Shown here piece after piece: positions 18,646 to 27,889 of a stretch of DNA of 64,000 bases (position 1 is the stretch's first letter; each line of letters starts with the position of its first letter). Made by a program: the position numbers and the translations under genes. This stretch comes from Lysobacter firmicutimachus. GTDB taxonomy: Bacteria > Pseudomonadota > Gammaproteobacteria > Xanthomonadales > Xanthomonadaceae. The notes under the pieces are model-generated. The model was not told the origin of the DNA. It did not search any database and was given only the letters and a program-made list of their open reading frames with translations. Location of the stretch: positions 3,410,001-3,474,000 of the forward strand of contig NZ_JBANDL010000002.1 in NCBI RefSeq assembly GCF_037027445.1. Reading direction: 5' to 3'.

Positions 18646-19293
18646 ATGCAACGACTGCACGATGCCATCGAGCAATACAACGCAAGCCGGACCCGCTTCT
18701 GGGACGACGACTACAACACCCTGCTCGCGGCCGGCCCGGCCGAGCCGGCCCAGATCGAGCGCCTGCAGGCGCTGGAGCCGCGGCCGCTGCCGGCGGACCT
18801 GGTGCAGTTCTATCGCCGTTTCGGCGGCCTGCACAACCAGGACAATACCGAGTCCTATTGCATGGAACTGCCGCTTCCCGGGCAATTGGCCGATGGTCTG
18901 GAGGCGGCCAACGCCTACCTGCGGATCCGTTCCCTGGGCCTGGTCGACATGATCGCGCACAGCTGGGGCAACGACCGGCCGGAGTTCGCCGCCGGCGGCG
19001 CTTTCTCCCAGGCCGAACTGGACGAACTGAACGGGCGCTACCGCTGCTATGGCTGGTACCGCACCGACACGGTGCTAGAGAGCGCCTGGTACCTGTACGC
19101 CGATCCGGACGGTCGTTTCGGTGCGCTGCTCTACGACCAGGACCGGTTCGACCGCACCGCGCGCGAGCTGCGCGCCCTGCTCGCCGCCAGCCCCGCCGGC
19201 CAGTCGCTGGAGGATGCGCTGTGCGAGGGCGTGGAGCGGATGCACGCGACGATGATCGAGTGGTGCGACGAGGACGCGGACGAAGACGCCTGA
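18646..19293 (+). CDS. SMI1/KNR4 (SUKH) family protein
   Basis: 215-residue protein resembling the SMI1/KNR4 (SUKH) superfamily, by the pattern LPADLVQFYRRFGGLHNQDN and the acidic C-terminal DEDADEDA tail. SUKH proteins very often serve as immunity proteins against contact-dependent or polymorphic toxins, although housekeeping members exist. No toxin gene is adjacent, so it would be an orphan. The ATG at 18646 (MQRLHDAIEQYNAS, with AAGGA upstream) is preferred over an in-frame GTG 22 codons earlier. It lies on the opposite strand between lon and clpX. Family assignment is moderate. Confidence 0.7.
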   Translation: MQRLHDAIEQYNASRTRFWDDDYNTLLAAGPAEPAQIERLQALEPRPLPADLVQFYRRFGGLHNQDNTESYCMELPLPGQLADGLEAANAYLRIRSLGLVDMIAHSWGNDRPEFAAGGAFSQAELDELNGRYRCYGWYRTDTVLESAWYLYADPDGRFGALLYDQDRFDRTARELRALLAASPAGQSLEDALCEGVERMHATMIEWCDEDADEDA

Positions 19294-19381
19294 ACCGGCG
19301 GCGCGCGCTGCCCCGACGCGACCGGCGGGCCGGTCGGCGCCGGAGTTCCATCACTGGGGCGAACGGGCCCTAAAACGAATC

Positions 19382-19432
19382 GCCCCCGCCGAAGCGGGGG
19401 CAAAAACCGATCGCCCCTGCCGAGGCAGGGGC
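19382..19432 (-). terminator. Double hairpin terminator after clpX
   Basis: Two successive GC hairpins, GCCCCCGC/GCGGGGGC (19382-19401) and GCCCCTGC/GCAGGGGC (19413-19432). A TTCGTTTTAG tail lies on the minus strand beyond the first. They also separate the convergent SUKH gene. Confidence 0.8.
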
Positions 19433-19439
19433 GAGGAAC

Positions 19440-20729
19440 TCACTCGGCCGAAGCGACCTTGGGCTGGGCCGGCGGGTTCTGGTAGATCAGGTAAGGCTCG
19501 GACTTGTGTTCGATCACCGACTCGTCGACCACCACCTTGCTGACGTTCTCCAGCGAGGGCAGCTCGTACATGGTGTCGAGCAGCACCGACTCGACGATGG
19601 TGCGCAGGCCGCGCGCGCCGGTCTTGCGCTTGAGCGCCTTGCGCGCGATCGCCGCCAACGCGTCCGGACGGAACTCGAGCTCGACGCTTTCCATCTCGAA
19701 CAGCTTGCGGAACTGCTTGGTGATCGCGTTCTTCGGCTCGGTCAGGATCGAAATCAGCGCCGCCTCGTCCAGTTCCTCGAGGGTCGCGACCACCGGCAGG
19801 CGGCCGACGAACTCGGGGATCAGGCCGAACTTGATCAGGTCTTCCGGCTCGACGTCGGCCAGCACCTTGCCGATGTCGGCCTTGCGCTCGCTGCTCTTCA
19901 CCTTGGCGCCGAAGCCGATGCCGCCGGCCTCGGTGCTGCGCTGCTGGATGATCTTGTCCAGGCCGGCGAACGCGCCGCCGACCACGAACAGGATGTTGCG
20001 CGTGTCGACCTGCAGGAATTCCTGCTGCGGATGCTTGCGCCCGCCCTGCGGCGGCACGCTGGCGATGGTGCCTTCGATCAGCTTCAGCAGCGCCTGCTGC
20101 ACGCCTTCGCCGGACACGTCGCGGGTGATCGAGGGGTTGTCGCTCTTACGCGAAATCTTGTCGATTTCGTCGATGTAGACGATGCCCTGCTGCGCCTTCT
20201 CGACGTCGTAGTCGCACTTCTGCAGCAGCTTCTGGATTATGTTCTCGACGTCTTCGCCCACGTAGCCGGCTTCGGTCAGCGTGGTGGCGTCGGCGATCGT
20301 GAACGGCACGTTGAGCAGGCGCGCCAGGGTTTCGGCGAGCAGGGTCTTGCCCGAACCGGTCGGACCGACCAGCAGGATGTTCGACTTCGACAGTTCGACG
20401 TCGTCGTTCTTCTGCCGGCTCTCGATGCGCTTGTAGTGGTTGTACACGGCGACCGCGAGCGTGCGCTTGGCGCGCTGCTGGCCGATCACGTACTGGTCGA
20501 GCACCTCGAGGATCTCGCGCGGCTTGGGCAGGTGGCTGCGCGCCGACTGCGCCTTTTCCTCGAGCTCCTCGCGGATGATGTCGTTGCACAGCTCGACGCA
20601 CTCATCGCAGATGAACACGCTCGGGCCCGCGATCAGCTTGCGGACCTCGTGCTGGCTTTTACCGCAGAACGAGCAATACAGGATCTTGTTGCTGTCGCCC
20701 GTGCTGCGTCCTTGTCGATCGTCGGTCAT
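19440..20729 (-). CDS. clpX: ClpX, ATPase subunit of ClpXP protease
   Basis: 429-residue AAA+ unfoldase that recognises substrates such as ssrA-tagged proteins and feeds them to ClpP. The N-terminal zinc-binding domain has paired Cys motifs (YCSFCGKS and CDECVELC). Walker A is GPTGSGKT and Walker B is [10 protein letters not shown]. The GYVGEDVEN pore loop, [10 protein letters not shown] and the IGF-type ClpP-binding loop (GGIGFGAKV) are visible. It follows clpP in the tig-clpP-clpX-lon order of gammaproteobacteria. Length and motifs are entirely regular. Confidence 0.98.
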   Translation of the reverse strand: MTDDRQGRSTGDSNKILYCSFCGKSQHEVRKLIAGPSVFICDECVELCNDIIREELEEKAQSARSHLPKPREILEVLDQYVIGQQRAKRTLAVAVYNHYKRIESRQKNDDVELSKSNILLVGPTGSGKTLLAETLARLLNVPFTIADATTLTEAGYVGEDVENIIQKLLQKCDYDVEKAQQGIVYIDEIDKISRKSDNPSITRDVSGEGVQQALLKLIEGTIASVPPQGGRKHPQQEFLQVDTRNILFVVGGAFAGLDKIIQQRSTEAGGIGFGAKVKSSERKADIGKVLADVEPEDLIKFGLIPEFVGRLPVVATLEELDEAALISILTEPKNAITKQFRKLFEMESVELEFRPDALAAIARKALKRKTGARGLRTIVESVLLDTMYELPSLENVSKVVVDESVIEHKSEPYLIYQNPPAQPKVASAE

Positions 20730-20906
20730 GCGTTGGCCCGTTGGTGCTCTAAATCGTACTCGTGTTCCGGAGCGGGTCCGGCGGCCCGGGCCGCCGCAGC
20801 TCGTTCAGCTGTCACGGCCCGAGGATAACACAGCGGTTCGCCCCCGCCTCGCGTCGGGGGCTGGACGGTTATCCGATGCGGATCAATGGCTTGCGTCCGC
20901 GCTCGT

Positions 20907-21533
20907 TCAGGCCGATTGGATCGTCTCGTCCGGACGGCGTTCCAGCACCTGGTCGACCAGGCCGTAGTCGCGGGCGGCCTCGGCGCTCTTGAAGTTGTCG
21001 CGCTCGGTGTCGCGCGCGATCGTCTCCAGAGACTGGCCGGTGTGCTTGGACAGGATCTCGTTGAGGCGCTGACGCAGGGTCAGGATCTCGCGGGCGTGGA
21101 TGTCGATGTCGGTGGCCTGGCCCTGGAAGCCGCCCAGCGGCTGGTGGATCATGACCCGCGAATTCGGCAGCGCCAGGCGCTTGCCCTTGGCGCCGGCGGC
21201 GAGCAGCAGCGCGCCCATGCTGGCGGCCTGGCCGATGCAGATCGTGCTCACGTCCGGCTTGATGTACTGCATGGTGTCGTAGATCGCCATGCCGGCGGTG
21301 ACCACGCCGCCCGGGGAGTTGATGTAGAAGTTGATGTCCTTCTCGGGATTCTCGGCTTCCAGGAACAGCATCTGGGCCACGATCACGTTGGCGACGTGGT
21401 CGTCGACGCCGCCGACCAGGAAGATCACCCGCTCCTTGAGCAGACGCGAATAGATGTCGTAGGCGCGCTCGCCGCGGCTGGTCTGCTCGACCACCATCGG
21501 CACCAGGTTGAGGGCTTTGGTCAGGTTATCCAT
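20907..21533 (-). CDS. clpP: ClpP, proteolytic subunit
   Basis: 208-residue serine protease forming the barrel of ClpXP. The catalytic triad is visible: Ser in [11 protein letters not shown], His in [11 protein letters not shown] and Asp in ARDTERDNF. The N-terminal propeptide precedes the [18 protein letters not shown] segment that begins mature ClpP proteins. It lies 177 bp upstream of clpX and 165 bp downstream of tig, all transcribed leftward. The ATG at 21533 gives [20 protein letters not shown]. Confidence 0.98.
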   Translation of the reverse strand: MDNLTKALNLVPMVVEQTSRGERAYDIYSRLLKERVIFLVGGVDDHVANVIVAQMLFLEAENPEKDINFYINSPGGVVTAGMAIYDTMQYIKPDVSTICIGQAASMGALLLAAGAKGKRLALPNSRVMIHQPLGGFQGQATDIDIHAREILTLRQRLNEILSKHTGQSLETIARDTERDNFKSAEAARDYGLVDQVLERRPDETIQSA

Positions 21534-21698
21534 TTCGACGGCACCTATTGACTGACTTAGAAGTTGCGCTTGTTAACGCAAGCGCGGCCCGACCAACTTG
21601 GGGCCGGCCGGGCCGCAGCGCAAGAGGCGCGATTGCTAATTGCTTCCGCGCCGGCGCGACCGCCCGATCGGGCATGTTCGCTCCGGCGCGGACCCGGC

Positions 21699-23000
21699 TC
21701 AGGCCGGGCGGATCGCTTCGCTGAACGACAGCGACTGCTCGGTGTGCTGGGCGCGCTCGGCGATCCAGTCGATCACCTGCTCTTCCATCACCCGGTTCTG
21801 CAGGCCGGCCATCAGCTGCTGGTCGTTGCGGTACAGGTCGATCACCTGCTGCGGCTCCTCGTAGGTCGAGGCGATCAGGCGCAGGGTCTCGTTGACGCGC
21901 TTGGGCTCCAGGCGCAGCTCGTTGCGGCGGGCGATCTCGCCGACCAGCAGGCCGACCAGGACGCGCTTGCGCGCCGCATCCATGTAGTTCAGGTGAGCGT
22001 CGGCCGGGGCTTCGATGTGGCGGCCCTGGCGGCGGGCCTGCTCGACGGTCTGCCAGACCATGTCGCGGGCTTCGGCCTCGACCAGCTTCGGCGGCATTTC
22101 CACCGACTCGTAGGCGGCGATCAGCTGCTCGCCGACTTCGCGGCGCAGACGGGTCATCAGCGCACCCTTGAGCTCGCGCTCCAGGTTGGTGCGGATGTCG
22201 TTGCGGAACTGGTCCGCCTCGCCGCTCTTCACGCCGAAGCTCTTGATGAACTCGGCGTCGACCTCCGGCAGGACCGGCTCGGACACGTTGGTGAGCTTGA
22301 GGTGGACCTTGGCCTGCTTGCCGGCCAGCTGCGGCGCGCGCCAGTCGGCCGGGAACTCGACCTCGGCGACGGTCTCGTCGCCGGCCTTGACCCCGACCAG
22401 GGCCTCTTCGAGCGGCTTGAACATCGATTCCGAGCCGATCACGGTGCTGCCGTACTCGGCGCCTTCGGCCGGGAAGCGCTCGTCGCCGACCTGGGTCCAG
22501 GTTTCGACCTCGACCACGTCGCCGGCCTGAGCGGCGCGCTCGACCTTCTGCAGGGTGCGGCGCTGCAGGCGCAGGTTCTCGATCATCGCGTCGATGTCGG
22601 CATCGGCGACTTCGGCGGTATGGCGGACGATGTTGAGCTTGGACACGTCGATGTCGCCGAAATCCGGCACGACTTCGAAGGTGGCCACGTAGGACAGGGT
22701 CTCGCCGGCGTCGGCGGCCGGCTCGATGCGCGGCTGGCCGGCGATCTGCAGCTGTTCCTGGCGCACGGCGTTGCTGAAGCCTTCGCGCAGCATGCCGTCG
22801 AGGATCTCGGCGCGCACCTGGGCGCCGAAGCGCTGCTCGATGACCTTGGCCGGCACCTTGCCCGGGCGGAAACCCTTGATCTTGGCGCCGCGCGCGATCT
22901 CGCGCAGGCGGCCGCCGACCTGGTTTTCCAGGTTCTCGGCCGGGAAGCTGAAGGTCAGTCGGCGTTCGAGCGAGCCCAGCGATTCGAGCGAAACTTGCAT
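21699..23000 (-). CDS. tig: Trigger factor
   Basis: 433-residue ribosome-associated chaperone with prolyl isomerase activity. The ATG at 23000 with an AGGAG site gives [20 protein letters not shown]. The ribosome-binding signature appears as [17 protein letters not shown] (canonical GFRxGKxP). The FKBP-like domain lies at about residues 160-245 ([14 protein letters not shown] onward), and the long helical C-terminal arms follow. A tRNA-Leu locus with an inserted element lies upstream. Confidence 0.97.
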   Translation of the reverse strand: MQVSLESLGSLERRLTFSFPAENLENQVGGRLREIARGAKIKGFRPGKVPAKVIEQRFGAQVRAEILDGMLREGFSNAVRQEQLQIAGQPRIEPAADAGETLSYVATFEVVPDFGDIDVSKLNIVRHTAEVADADIDAMIENLRLQRRTLQKVERAAQAGDVVEVETWTQVGDERFPAEGAEYGSTVIGSESMFKPLEEALVGVKAGDETVAEVEFPADWRAPQLAGKQAKVHLKLTNVSEPVLPEVDAEFIKSFGVKSGEADQFRNDIRTNLERELKGALMTRLRREVGEQLIAAYESVEMPPKLVEAEARDMVWQTVEQARRQGRHIEAPADAHLNYMDAARKRVLVGLLVGEIARRNELRLEPKRVNETLRLIASTYEEPQQVIDLYRNDQQLMAGLQNRVMEEQVIDWIAERAQHTEQSLSFSEAIRPA

Positions 23001-23455
23001 ATCCACTCCTGCGACCGCGGCACCCGCCGCGGCACGAATGTTGATGATCCTGTCCGGCCGCCGGCCACGACGCATCGCCGGCCAGCGGAACTTGCTAGTT
23101 TGGCCGATAAAGGCCGCCGCTGCCAGCGCCGGCTGGCGGGAAATCCCCTCCGGACGGGGTTTTGCGCGCGGTTCGGCGGTTTCGGGGGCGGCAGCGGCGG
23201 CGCGAGGCGCCGGGCAGGAACGAAATCCAGCCAGTTTCCGCGCATGGGGCCAGTCCGTATCAGAATTGCCCGAGACGGATGCGCCGCCGCCAATGGCGGC
23301 GAGATAGGTACGGGCGATACAGGAACGCCGTAGGCATGTCGCCCCGCCCGCATCGAACAACGAGTTCACCGAGCCGCTCAGAGGCAAGATCGAAGGGCCG
23401 GACGGGTCCGACGGCCATCGTTGCGTTTGCGGCGGCCTGGCGTCGGCCAGCCGGC
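23001..23455. other. Gene-free region upstream of tig
   Basis: About 450 bp of GC-rich DNA between the tig start and the left edge of the tRNA-Leu insertion. It must contain the tig promoter; no convincing gene or RNA is seen on either strand. Confidence 0.5.
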
Positions 23456-23479
23456 GTGGTGCGAAAGGCGGGACTCGAT
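23456..23479. other. att site: duplicated 3' end of tRNA-Leu
   Basis: GTGGTGCGAAAGGCGGGA (18 bp), then a mismatch, TCGA and CC, repeats 24431-24454, the 3' end of the intact tRNA-Leu from CCA through the T loop. It marks the distal end of a small tRNA-targeted insertion. Confidence 0.85.
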
Positions 23480-23617
23480 CCAGTGAAGAGCTATATATTT
23501 CAATCACCTAGAAGCAGAGTTCTTGGCACACATGGCACAGAGCGACGCCATCTGTGCCGCCTCTCCAATGCATCTGTGCCACAAGCGGCACACCTTGACC
23601 CGAGGAGCATCCGCCAC

Positions 23618-24292
23618 ATGGACGATCAAGACAGGAAGCTCCGGCTAGAAGAAGCCAGGATCATGTCCGATGAACTCCAGGCCAGCTTGCCAAAGATGGT
23701 GCCCGCAGCAGGTTTGAGCCTGGAATCGATGCTGCCCTTCAAAGCGACCTCACTACGCGAATTGCTTATCCATCGAGCAGCGGACCTCGCCAAGACAGCG
23801 ACTCAACACTTAGAGGATGGGCAGGTGGTGCCAGGGGCAATCCTCACCAGATCGCTCGTTGAGACCGTAGCAATTTTGTTCTGCCTTCACCGAGAGTTGG
23901 AGAGATTTCTGAGTTCTCCAAATGAATCCAGGTTAGGTGAATTTCTGACATCTTCGCTGGTCGGAGCTCGATGGGAGGGGCACCCCGTACAGTCGATAAA
24001 TGTCCTGACCGCCATAGACAAAGTCGACAAAGAGATCCCTAAGTTCCGCGCGTCCTATGACGCCCTTTCTGAGTACACGCACCCAAATTGGTCGGGGTTA
24101 CTGGGTAGCTATGGGGCTATTGATCGCGAGAATCATGAGCTCCACCTCGGAGCCAGAGTCAGGGAGTCGAGCCTGCGATCTATTGCCTCAACCCTTTCCG
24201 GCTCATTGATGGCCTTCACGCACTACTACAACCTCTTGGCTGACGTCTTGAAGGACTTCAACGACCATTTCGAGAGTGAACTACCCAAATAA
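23618..24292 (+). CDS. Hypothetical helical protein, cargo of tRNA-Leu island
   Basis: 224-residue protein; the ATG at 23618 follows a GAGGAG ribosome site. It is predicted all-alpha by eye, with segments VVPGAILTRSLVETVAILFC and YDALSEYTHPNWSG. The pattern of a buried R-x-x-x-E helix followed later by a conserved-looking SEYTHPN reminds me of DUF5677/HEPN-like proteins, but I cannot confirm this and no RX4-6H motif is evident. Its base composition is clearly poorer in GC than the neighbours, indicating transfer. As the only gene in a tRNA-bounded element, a selfish or defence role is plausible but not shown. Confidence 0.75.
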   Translation: MDDQDRKLRLEEARIMSDELQASLPKMVPAAGLSLESMLPFKATSLRELLIHRAADLAKTATQHLEDGQVVPGAILTRSLVETVAILFCLHRELERFLSSPNESRLGEFLTSSLVGARWEGHPVQSINVLTAIDKVDKEIPKFRASYDALSEYTHPNWSGLLGSYGAIDRENHELHLGARVRESSLRSIASTLSGSLMAFTHYYNLLADVLKDFNDHFESELPK

Positions 24293-24431
24293 GGCTGATC
24301 GCGACCAGTCTGAAAAAGCCGAGCGCAGCGGATAGATCTTCCAGTGCGAATCGATATCCTGCAGGGGATGCACACTGGCACAGTTTTGGCACACTTTTTC
24401 CTGATTTTTCTTTTTAAATCAGAAGCTTGTG

Positions 24432-24516
24432 TGGTGCGAAAGGCGGGAGTCGAACCCGCACGCCTTGCGGCGCTGGAACCTAAATCCAGTGCGTCTACCA
24501 ATTCCGCCACTTTCGC
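24432..24516 (-). tRNA. tRNA-Leu(TAG)
   Basis: 85-nt class II tRNA with acceptor GCGAAAG, D arm TGGCGGAATTGGTAGACGC, anticodon TAG in the loop ATTTAGGT, a variable arm, T loop TTCGACTC and CCA encoded. It is intact despite serving as the integration target; its 3' end is duplicated at 23456. Confidence 0.97.
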
Positions 24517-24701
24517 CTGCGCCGGTGCGCGCTGCCGGCGCATTCTAGCGGCCGCGCCGGGGAAACCGCCACGACCGCGGCGCGCACGCCCCGTCCCATC
24601 GATCGAAGGTTCGGCCGCCGCGGCAGGACCCGCCGCCGATCGCGGACACGGCAAGGCCGCGCGGCGGCGCTATGCTCGCGCGTCCCCAGCGGAGAACGCC
24701 C

Positions 24702-25655
24702 GTGCGCGAGCTGTACCCGGAAATCGAGCCCTATCGCAGCGAACGCCTGCAGGTCGATGCCATCCACGAACTGCATATCGAAGAATGCGGCAACCCGGAC
24801 GGGCTGCCGGTGCTGTTCCTGCACGGCGGCCCCGGCGCCGGGGTCTCGCCCTACCACCGCCGCTTCTTCGATCCGGCGCGCTATCGCATCGTGCTGTTCG
24901 ACCAGCGCGGCGCCGGCCGCTCGACCCCGGCCGCGGAGTTGCGCGAGAACACCACCTGGCACCTGGTCGCCGACATCGAGAAAATCCGCGCCCACCTCGG
25001 CATCGAACGCTGGGTGGTGTTCGGCGGCTCCTGGGGCTCGACCCTGGCCCTGGCCTATGCACAGACCCATCCCGCGCCGGTGCTGGGCCTGGTCCTGCGC
25101 GGCATCTTCCTCGGCCGCGATTTCGAGCTGCGCTGGTTCAACGAACTCGACGGCGGCGCGCGCTACATCTTTCCCGAGCGTTGGGCGCGCTATCTGGCCT
25201 ACATTCCTCCGCAAGAGCACGACAACCTCACCGAGGCCTACTGGCGCCGGCTCGACAGCGACGACCCGCAGGTCCGGCTGGCCGCAGCGCTGGCCTGGAG
25301 CGACTGGGAAGGCGGCAGCACCACCCTGGTCCACGACCCCGACGGCGCCGACACCCGCGAGGAGCCGCAGGTCGCGATCAACGTGTCGCGCAACGAGGCG
25401 CACTACTTCCGCAATCGCGTGTTCCTGCAGCCGGACCAGCTGCTGCGCGGGGTCGAGCGCATCCGCCACATTCCGGCGACGATCGTGCACGGCCGCTACG
25501 ACATCATCTGCCCGGTCGCCAGCGCGATCGACCTGGCCCAGGCCTGGCCCGAAGCCGAGCTGCGCATCGTCCTGGCCGGCCACAGCGCCGCCGATCCGGC
25601 GATCGTCGACGCCCTGGTCGCCGCCACCGACGCGCTGGCCGACCGCTTGGCTTGA
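24702..25655 (+). CDS. pip: Proline iminopeptidase
   Basis: Alpha/beta-hydrolase of the S33 family that releases N-terminal proline from peptides. I chose the GTG at 24702 (RELYPEIEPYRSERLQ), as xanthomonad Pip proteins begin near RxLYP and a GGAG site lies 7 nt upstream; an ATG at 24672 is in frame. Present are the oxyanion motif HGGPGAGVSP, the nucleophile elbow FGGSWGSTLAL, DQRGAGRS, and the acid and base residues in HGRYDIIC and LAGHSAADP. About 317 residues, normal. Cytoplasmic, with no signal peptide. Confidence 0.93.
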   Translation: MRELYPEIEPYRSERLQVDAIHELHIEECGNPDGLPVLFLHGGPGAGVSPYHRRFFDPARYRIVLFDQRGAGRSTPAAELRENTTWHLVADIEKIRAHLGIERWVVFGGSWGSTLALAYAQTHPAPVLGLVLRGIFLGRDFELRWFNELDGGARYIFPERWARYLAYIPPQEHDNLTEAYWRRLDSDDPQVRLAAALAWSDWEGGSTTLVHDPDGADTREEPQVAINVSRNEAHYFRNRVFLQPDQLLRGVERIRHIPATIVHGRYDIICPVASAIDLAQAWPEAELRIVLAGHSAADPAIVDALVAATDALADRLA

Positions 25656-26102
25656 TCGATGCCGCTCCGGCCCTCGGGGACAGGGGCGGCGCAAGCCGCG
25701 ACCCGCCAGAGCGGTGCGATGCCGCGCGTCCCCGAGACCGAACGCCTTGGCAGCCGGCGAAAGCCGAGCGGCCCGTTCGCCTCTGCGTCGGTCGCAACGC
25801 TCGCGACGCCTGCCACGGCGCCTGCACCGGGTCGCGGCTGAGGCCCCCTCCGCCGGCGCCATTCCCGAAGGAGCGAGGTAATCCGCGCTCTATCGAAGCG
25901 GCGCAGTACTCCGCCACCCGCCCCTGCTCCGCCGCGCCCCTCCCCGCCCTGCCGCACCATCGTTCAGCCCATCGCGGCTGGGCCATGACGCCGCCTACAC
26001 CTGCGAACGGACACGATCCGCGCGCAAAAATGTGCTCGAAGTCTCATTTGCCGGGCAGGCAATGGCAGCGGCATTCGTCCAGGAACGTCAGAGGGGGCCC
26101 GT
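25656..26102. other. Gene-free spacer with degenerate palindromic repeat
   Basis: No supported gene. 25681-25852 is bounded by GGGGCGGCGCAAGCCGCGAC and an inverted GTCGCGGCTGAGGCC. This is a degenerate copy of the GGAGCGGC-type intergenic repeat seen at 55148-55451 and 58245-58936. Confidence 0.6.
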
Positions 26103-27860
26103 TTGAAATTCCAACTTATCGATTCCGCCCGCCTGCTCGGCGAGCGACGGGTCCGTGCGGCCTTCGCCCTGCTGTTCGGCGGCATCGGCGCCGCCCACGC
26201 CGCCAGCGTCCCCTGCACACCCCAGGCCGGCTACACCCATTGCCTGCGCTACACCTACTCCGGCGGCGCCCAGGCCTTCGCCGTCCCCAACGGCGTGACC
26301 CGACTGCGGGCCACGCTGTGGGGCGCCGGCGGCGGCGGCTCGATGGCGGCCAGCGGCAACTCGGCCGGCGGCGGCGCCGGCGGCTATGCCGACGGCACGG
26401 TCGCGGTGGCGTCCGGCGCCAACCTGACCGTCACCGTCGGCCAGGGCGGCATCGCCACCGGCACCGCCCGCACGTACGGCGGCGGCGGCGCGGGCGGGCC
26501 CGGCCGCAACCACGACCCGGCCAGCAATCCGCAAAGCAACGGCTCCTCCGGCGGCGGCATGAGCGCACTGTGGAACGGCGCCGAATTCGTCGCCCTGAAC
26601 GCCCTGATCGTCGCCGGCGGCGGCGGGGGCTCGGTGTTTTGGACCGATCAGCCGGCCGCGCCGAACCGGCCTTTGGCCGGCGCCGGCGGCGGCGGCAGCG
26701 GCGGCGACGGCACCTCGACCTACGGTGGCAAAGGCGGCAGCCAAGTGGCGGGCGGCGCGGCCGGCCTGCCGCTGGCCTCGTGCTATGTCCCCAACGCCTC
26801 GGTGATCCCGGCCGGCGCCGCGCTGCGCGGCGGCGACGGCTGTTGGCCGGCGATCGTCGCCGGCACTCCGTTCGAATACGAGGGCGGCGGCGGCGGCGGC
26901 GGCGGCTGGTTCGGCGGCGGCGGCGGCACCGGCCAGAACGAGAACAATCCGATCAGCCCGACCACCGGCTACGACGGACCCGGCGGCGGCGGTTCCGGCT
27001 TCGTCGGCGCCGCGGTCACCGGCGGCGTGCTGACCCAGGGCGCGGCACCGAGCTACACCGCCGGTTCCACGGCCGCGCCGCCGCAGACCACGCATCCGCT
27101 GTACAGCGCCGGCATCGGCCGCGGCGGCGCCGCGGCGACGACGCAGGGCGCGAGCGCGGGCAACGGCGAAGTGATCCTCCAATGGAGCCAGCCGATCCTG
27201 CGCTTGCAGAAGGCGCTGCCGAACGGTCGCGTCGCCGCGACCGACCAGTTCGCGCTGACCATCGCCGGCAGCGGTGGCCCGGTGTCGGTCGTCACCACCG
27301 GCAGCGGCACCACCGCAACCGGTACCGCGACCTTGTCGGCGGCCAGCGCCGGCAGCGTCTACACCTTGTCCGAGACCGCCAGCGGCAGCACCGCGCTCGG
27401 CGACTACACCACCACTTACAGCTGCAGCAACGCGCTGGCCGGCGGACAAACGCCAAGCGGCAGCGGCACCCGCTTCAACGTGACGCCCGTGGCCGGCGAC
27501 GACCTGACCTGCACCTTCGCCAACACCCGCAACCCGCGCGCCAACCTCACCATCACCAAGACCAACACGCCCGGCGTGAACGGCAACGTCGACCAGAGCG
27601 GCGACACCTTGAGCCGCGGCGCCAGCACCAGCTACGTCATCGTGGTCGGCAACAGCGGGCCCGATGCGGTCACCGGCGCGATCCTGCGCGACCCCGTCGC
27701 CAACCGCAGCGGCCTGAACTGCACCGCGCCGCCGACCTGCAGCGGCAGCGCCTGTCCCGCCGCGCCGTTGACTGTGGCGGCGCTGGACAGCGGCGTCGCC
27801 CTGGGCACGCTGGCCAACGGCGCTTCGGTGACGGTGACGCTGACCTGCACGGTGAACTGA
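26103..27860 (+). CDS. Glycine-rich surface protein with DUF11-type repeat
   Basis: 585-residue predicted secreted protein. The start is TTG at 26103 (KFQLIDSARLLGERR), preceded by a G-rich site. The hydrophobic segment AAFALLFGGIGAAHAAS forms the signal peptide. Residues about 60-360 are extremely glycine-rich (runs of GGGG, e.g. VAGGGGGSVFW), as in extracellular structural or adhesive proteins. A prealbumin-like region follows (LQKALPNGRVAATDQFALTI). The C-terminal about 110 residues (NLTITKTNTPG, then DTLSRGASTSYVIVVGNSG) match the DUF11 repeat of surface proteins. No sorting motif or translocator gene is adjacent. Function is unknown; adhesion or biofilm matrix is a guess. Confidence 0.8.
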   Translation: MKFQLIDSARLLGERRVRAAFALLFGGIGAAHAASVPCTPQAGYTHCLRYTYSGGAQAFAVPNGVTRLRATLWGAGGGGSMAASGNSAGGGAGGYADGTVAVASGANLTVTVGQGGIATGTARTYGGGGAGGPGRNHDPASNPQSNGSSGGGMSALWNGAEFVALNALIVAGGGGGSVFWTDQPAAPNRPLAGAGGGGSGGDGTSTYGGKGGSQVAGGAAGLPLASCYVPNASVIPAGAALRGGDGCWPAIVAGTPFEYEGGGGGGGGWFGGGGGTGQNENNPISPTTGYDGPGGGGSGFVGAAVTGGVLTQGAAPSYTAGSTAAPPQTTHPLYSAGIGRGGAAATTQGASAGNGEVILQWSQPILRLQKALPNGRVAATDQFALTIAGSGGPVSVVTTGSGTTATGTATLSAASAGSVYTLSETASGSTALGDYTTTYSCSNALAGGQTPSGSGTRFNVTPVAGDDLTCTFANTRNPRANLTITKTNTPGVNGNVDQSGDTLSRGASTSYVIVVGNSGPDAVTGAILRDPVANRSGLNCTAPPTCSGSACPAAPLTVAALDSGVALGTLANGASVTVTLTCTVN

Positions 27861-27889
27861 GCCCACGCACGCCCCGGCCGATGCGCGCT

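Larger units (their letters stand above)
23456..24454. mobile_element. Integrase-less ~1-kb integrative island in tRNA-Leu
   Basis: A lower-GC segment bounded by direct repeats of the tRNA-Leu 3' end, with the intact tRNA at its right edge. This is the standard geometry left by tyrosine-recombinase integration. It encodes a single protein (23618-24292) and no integrase. TGGCACA heptamers cluster at the ends: 23524, 23533, inverted copies at 23553 and 23575, and a GGCACA at 23587 on the left; 24376 and 24387 on the right. They resemble arm-type recombinase binding sites. Mobilisation in trans or loss of the integrase are both possible. Confidence 0.75.

Noticed and set aside
24395..24425. CTGATTT/AAATCAG hairpin next to tRNA-Leu as its terminator
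   Set aside because: Weak AT stem without a T-tail on the minus strand.
26300..27000. Glycine-codon repeats as possible CRISPR or simple-sequence array
   Set aside because: Irregular GGC runs encoding polyglycine within one reading frame; no constant repeat/spacer structure. No CRISPR array was seen anywhere in the window.
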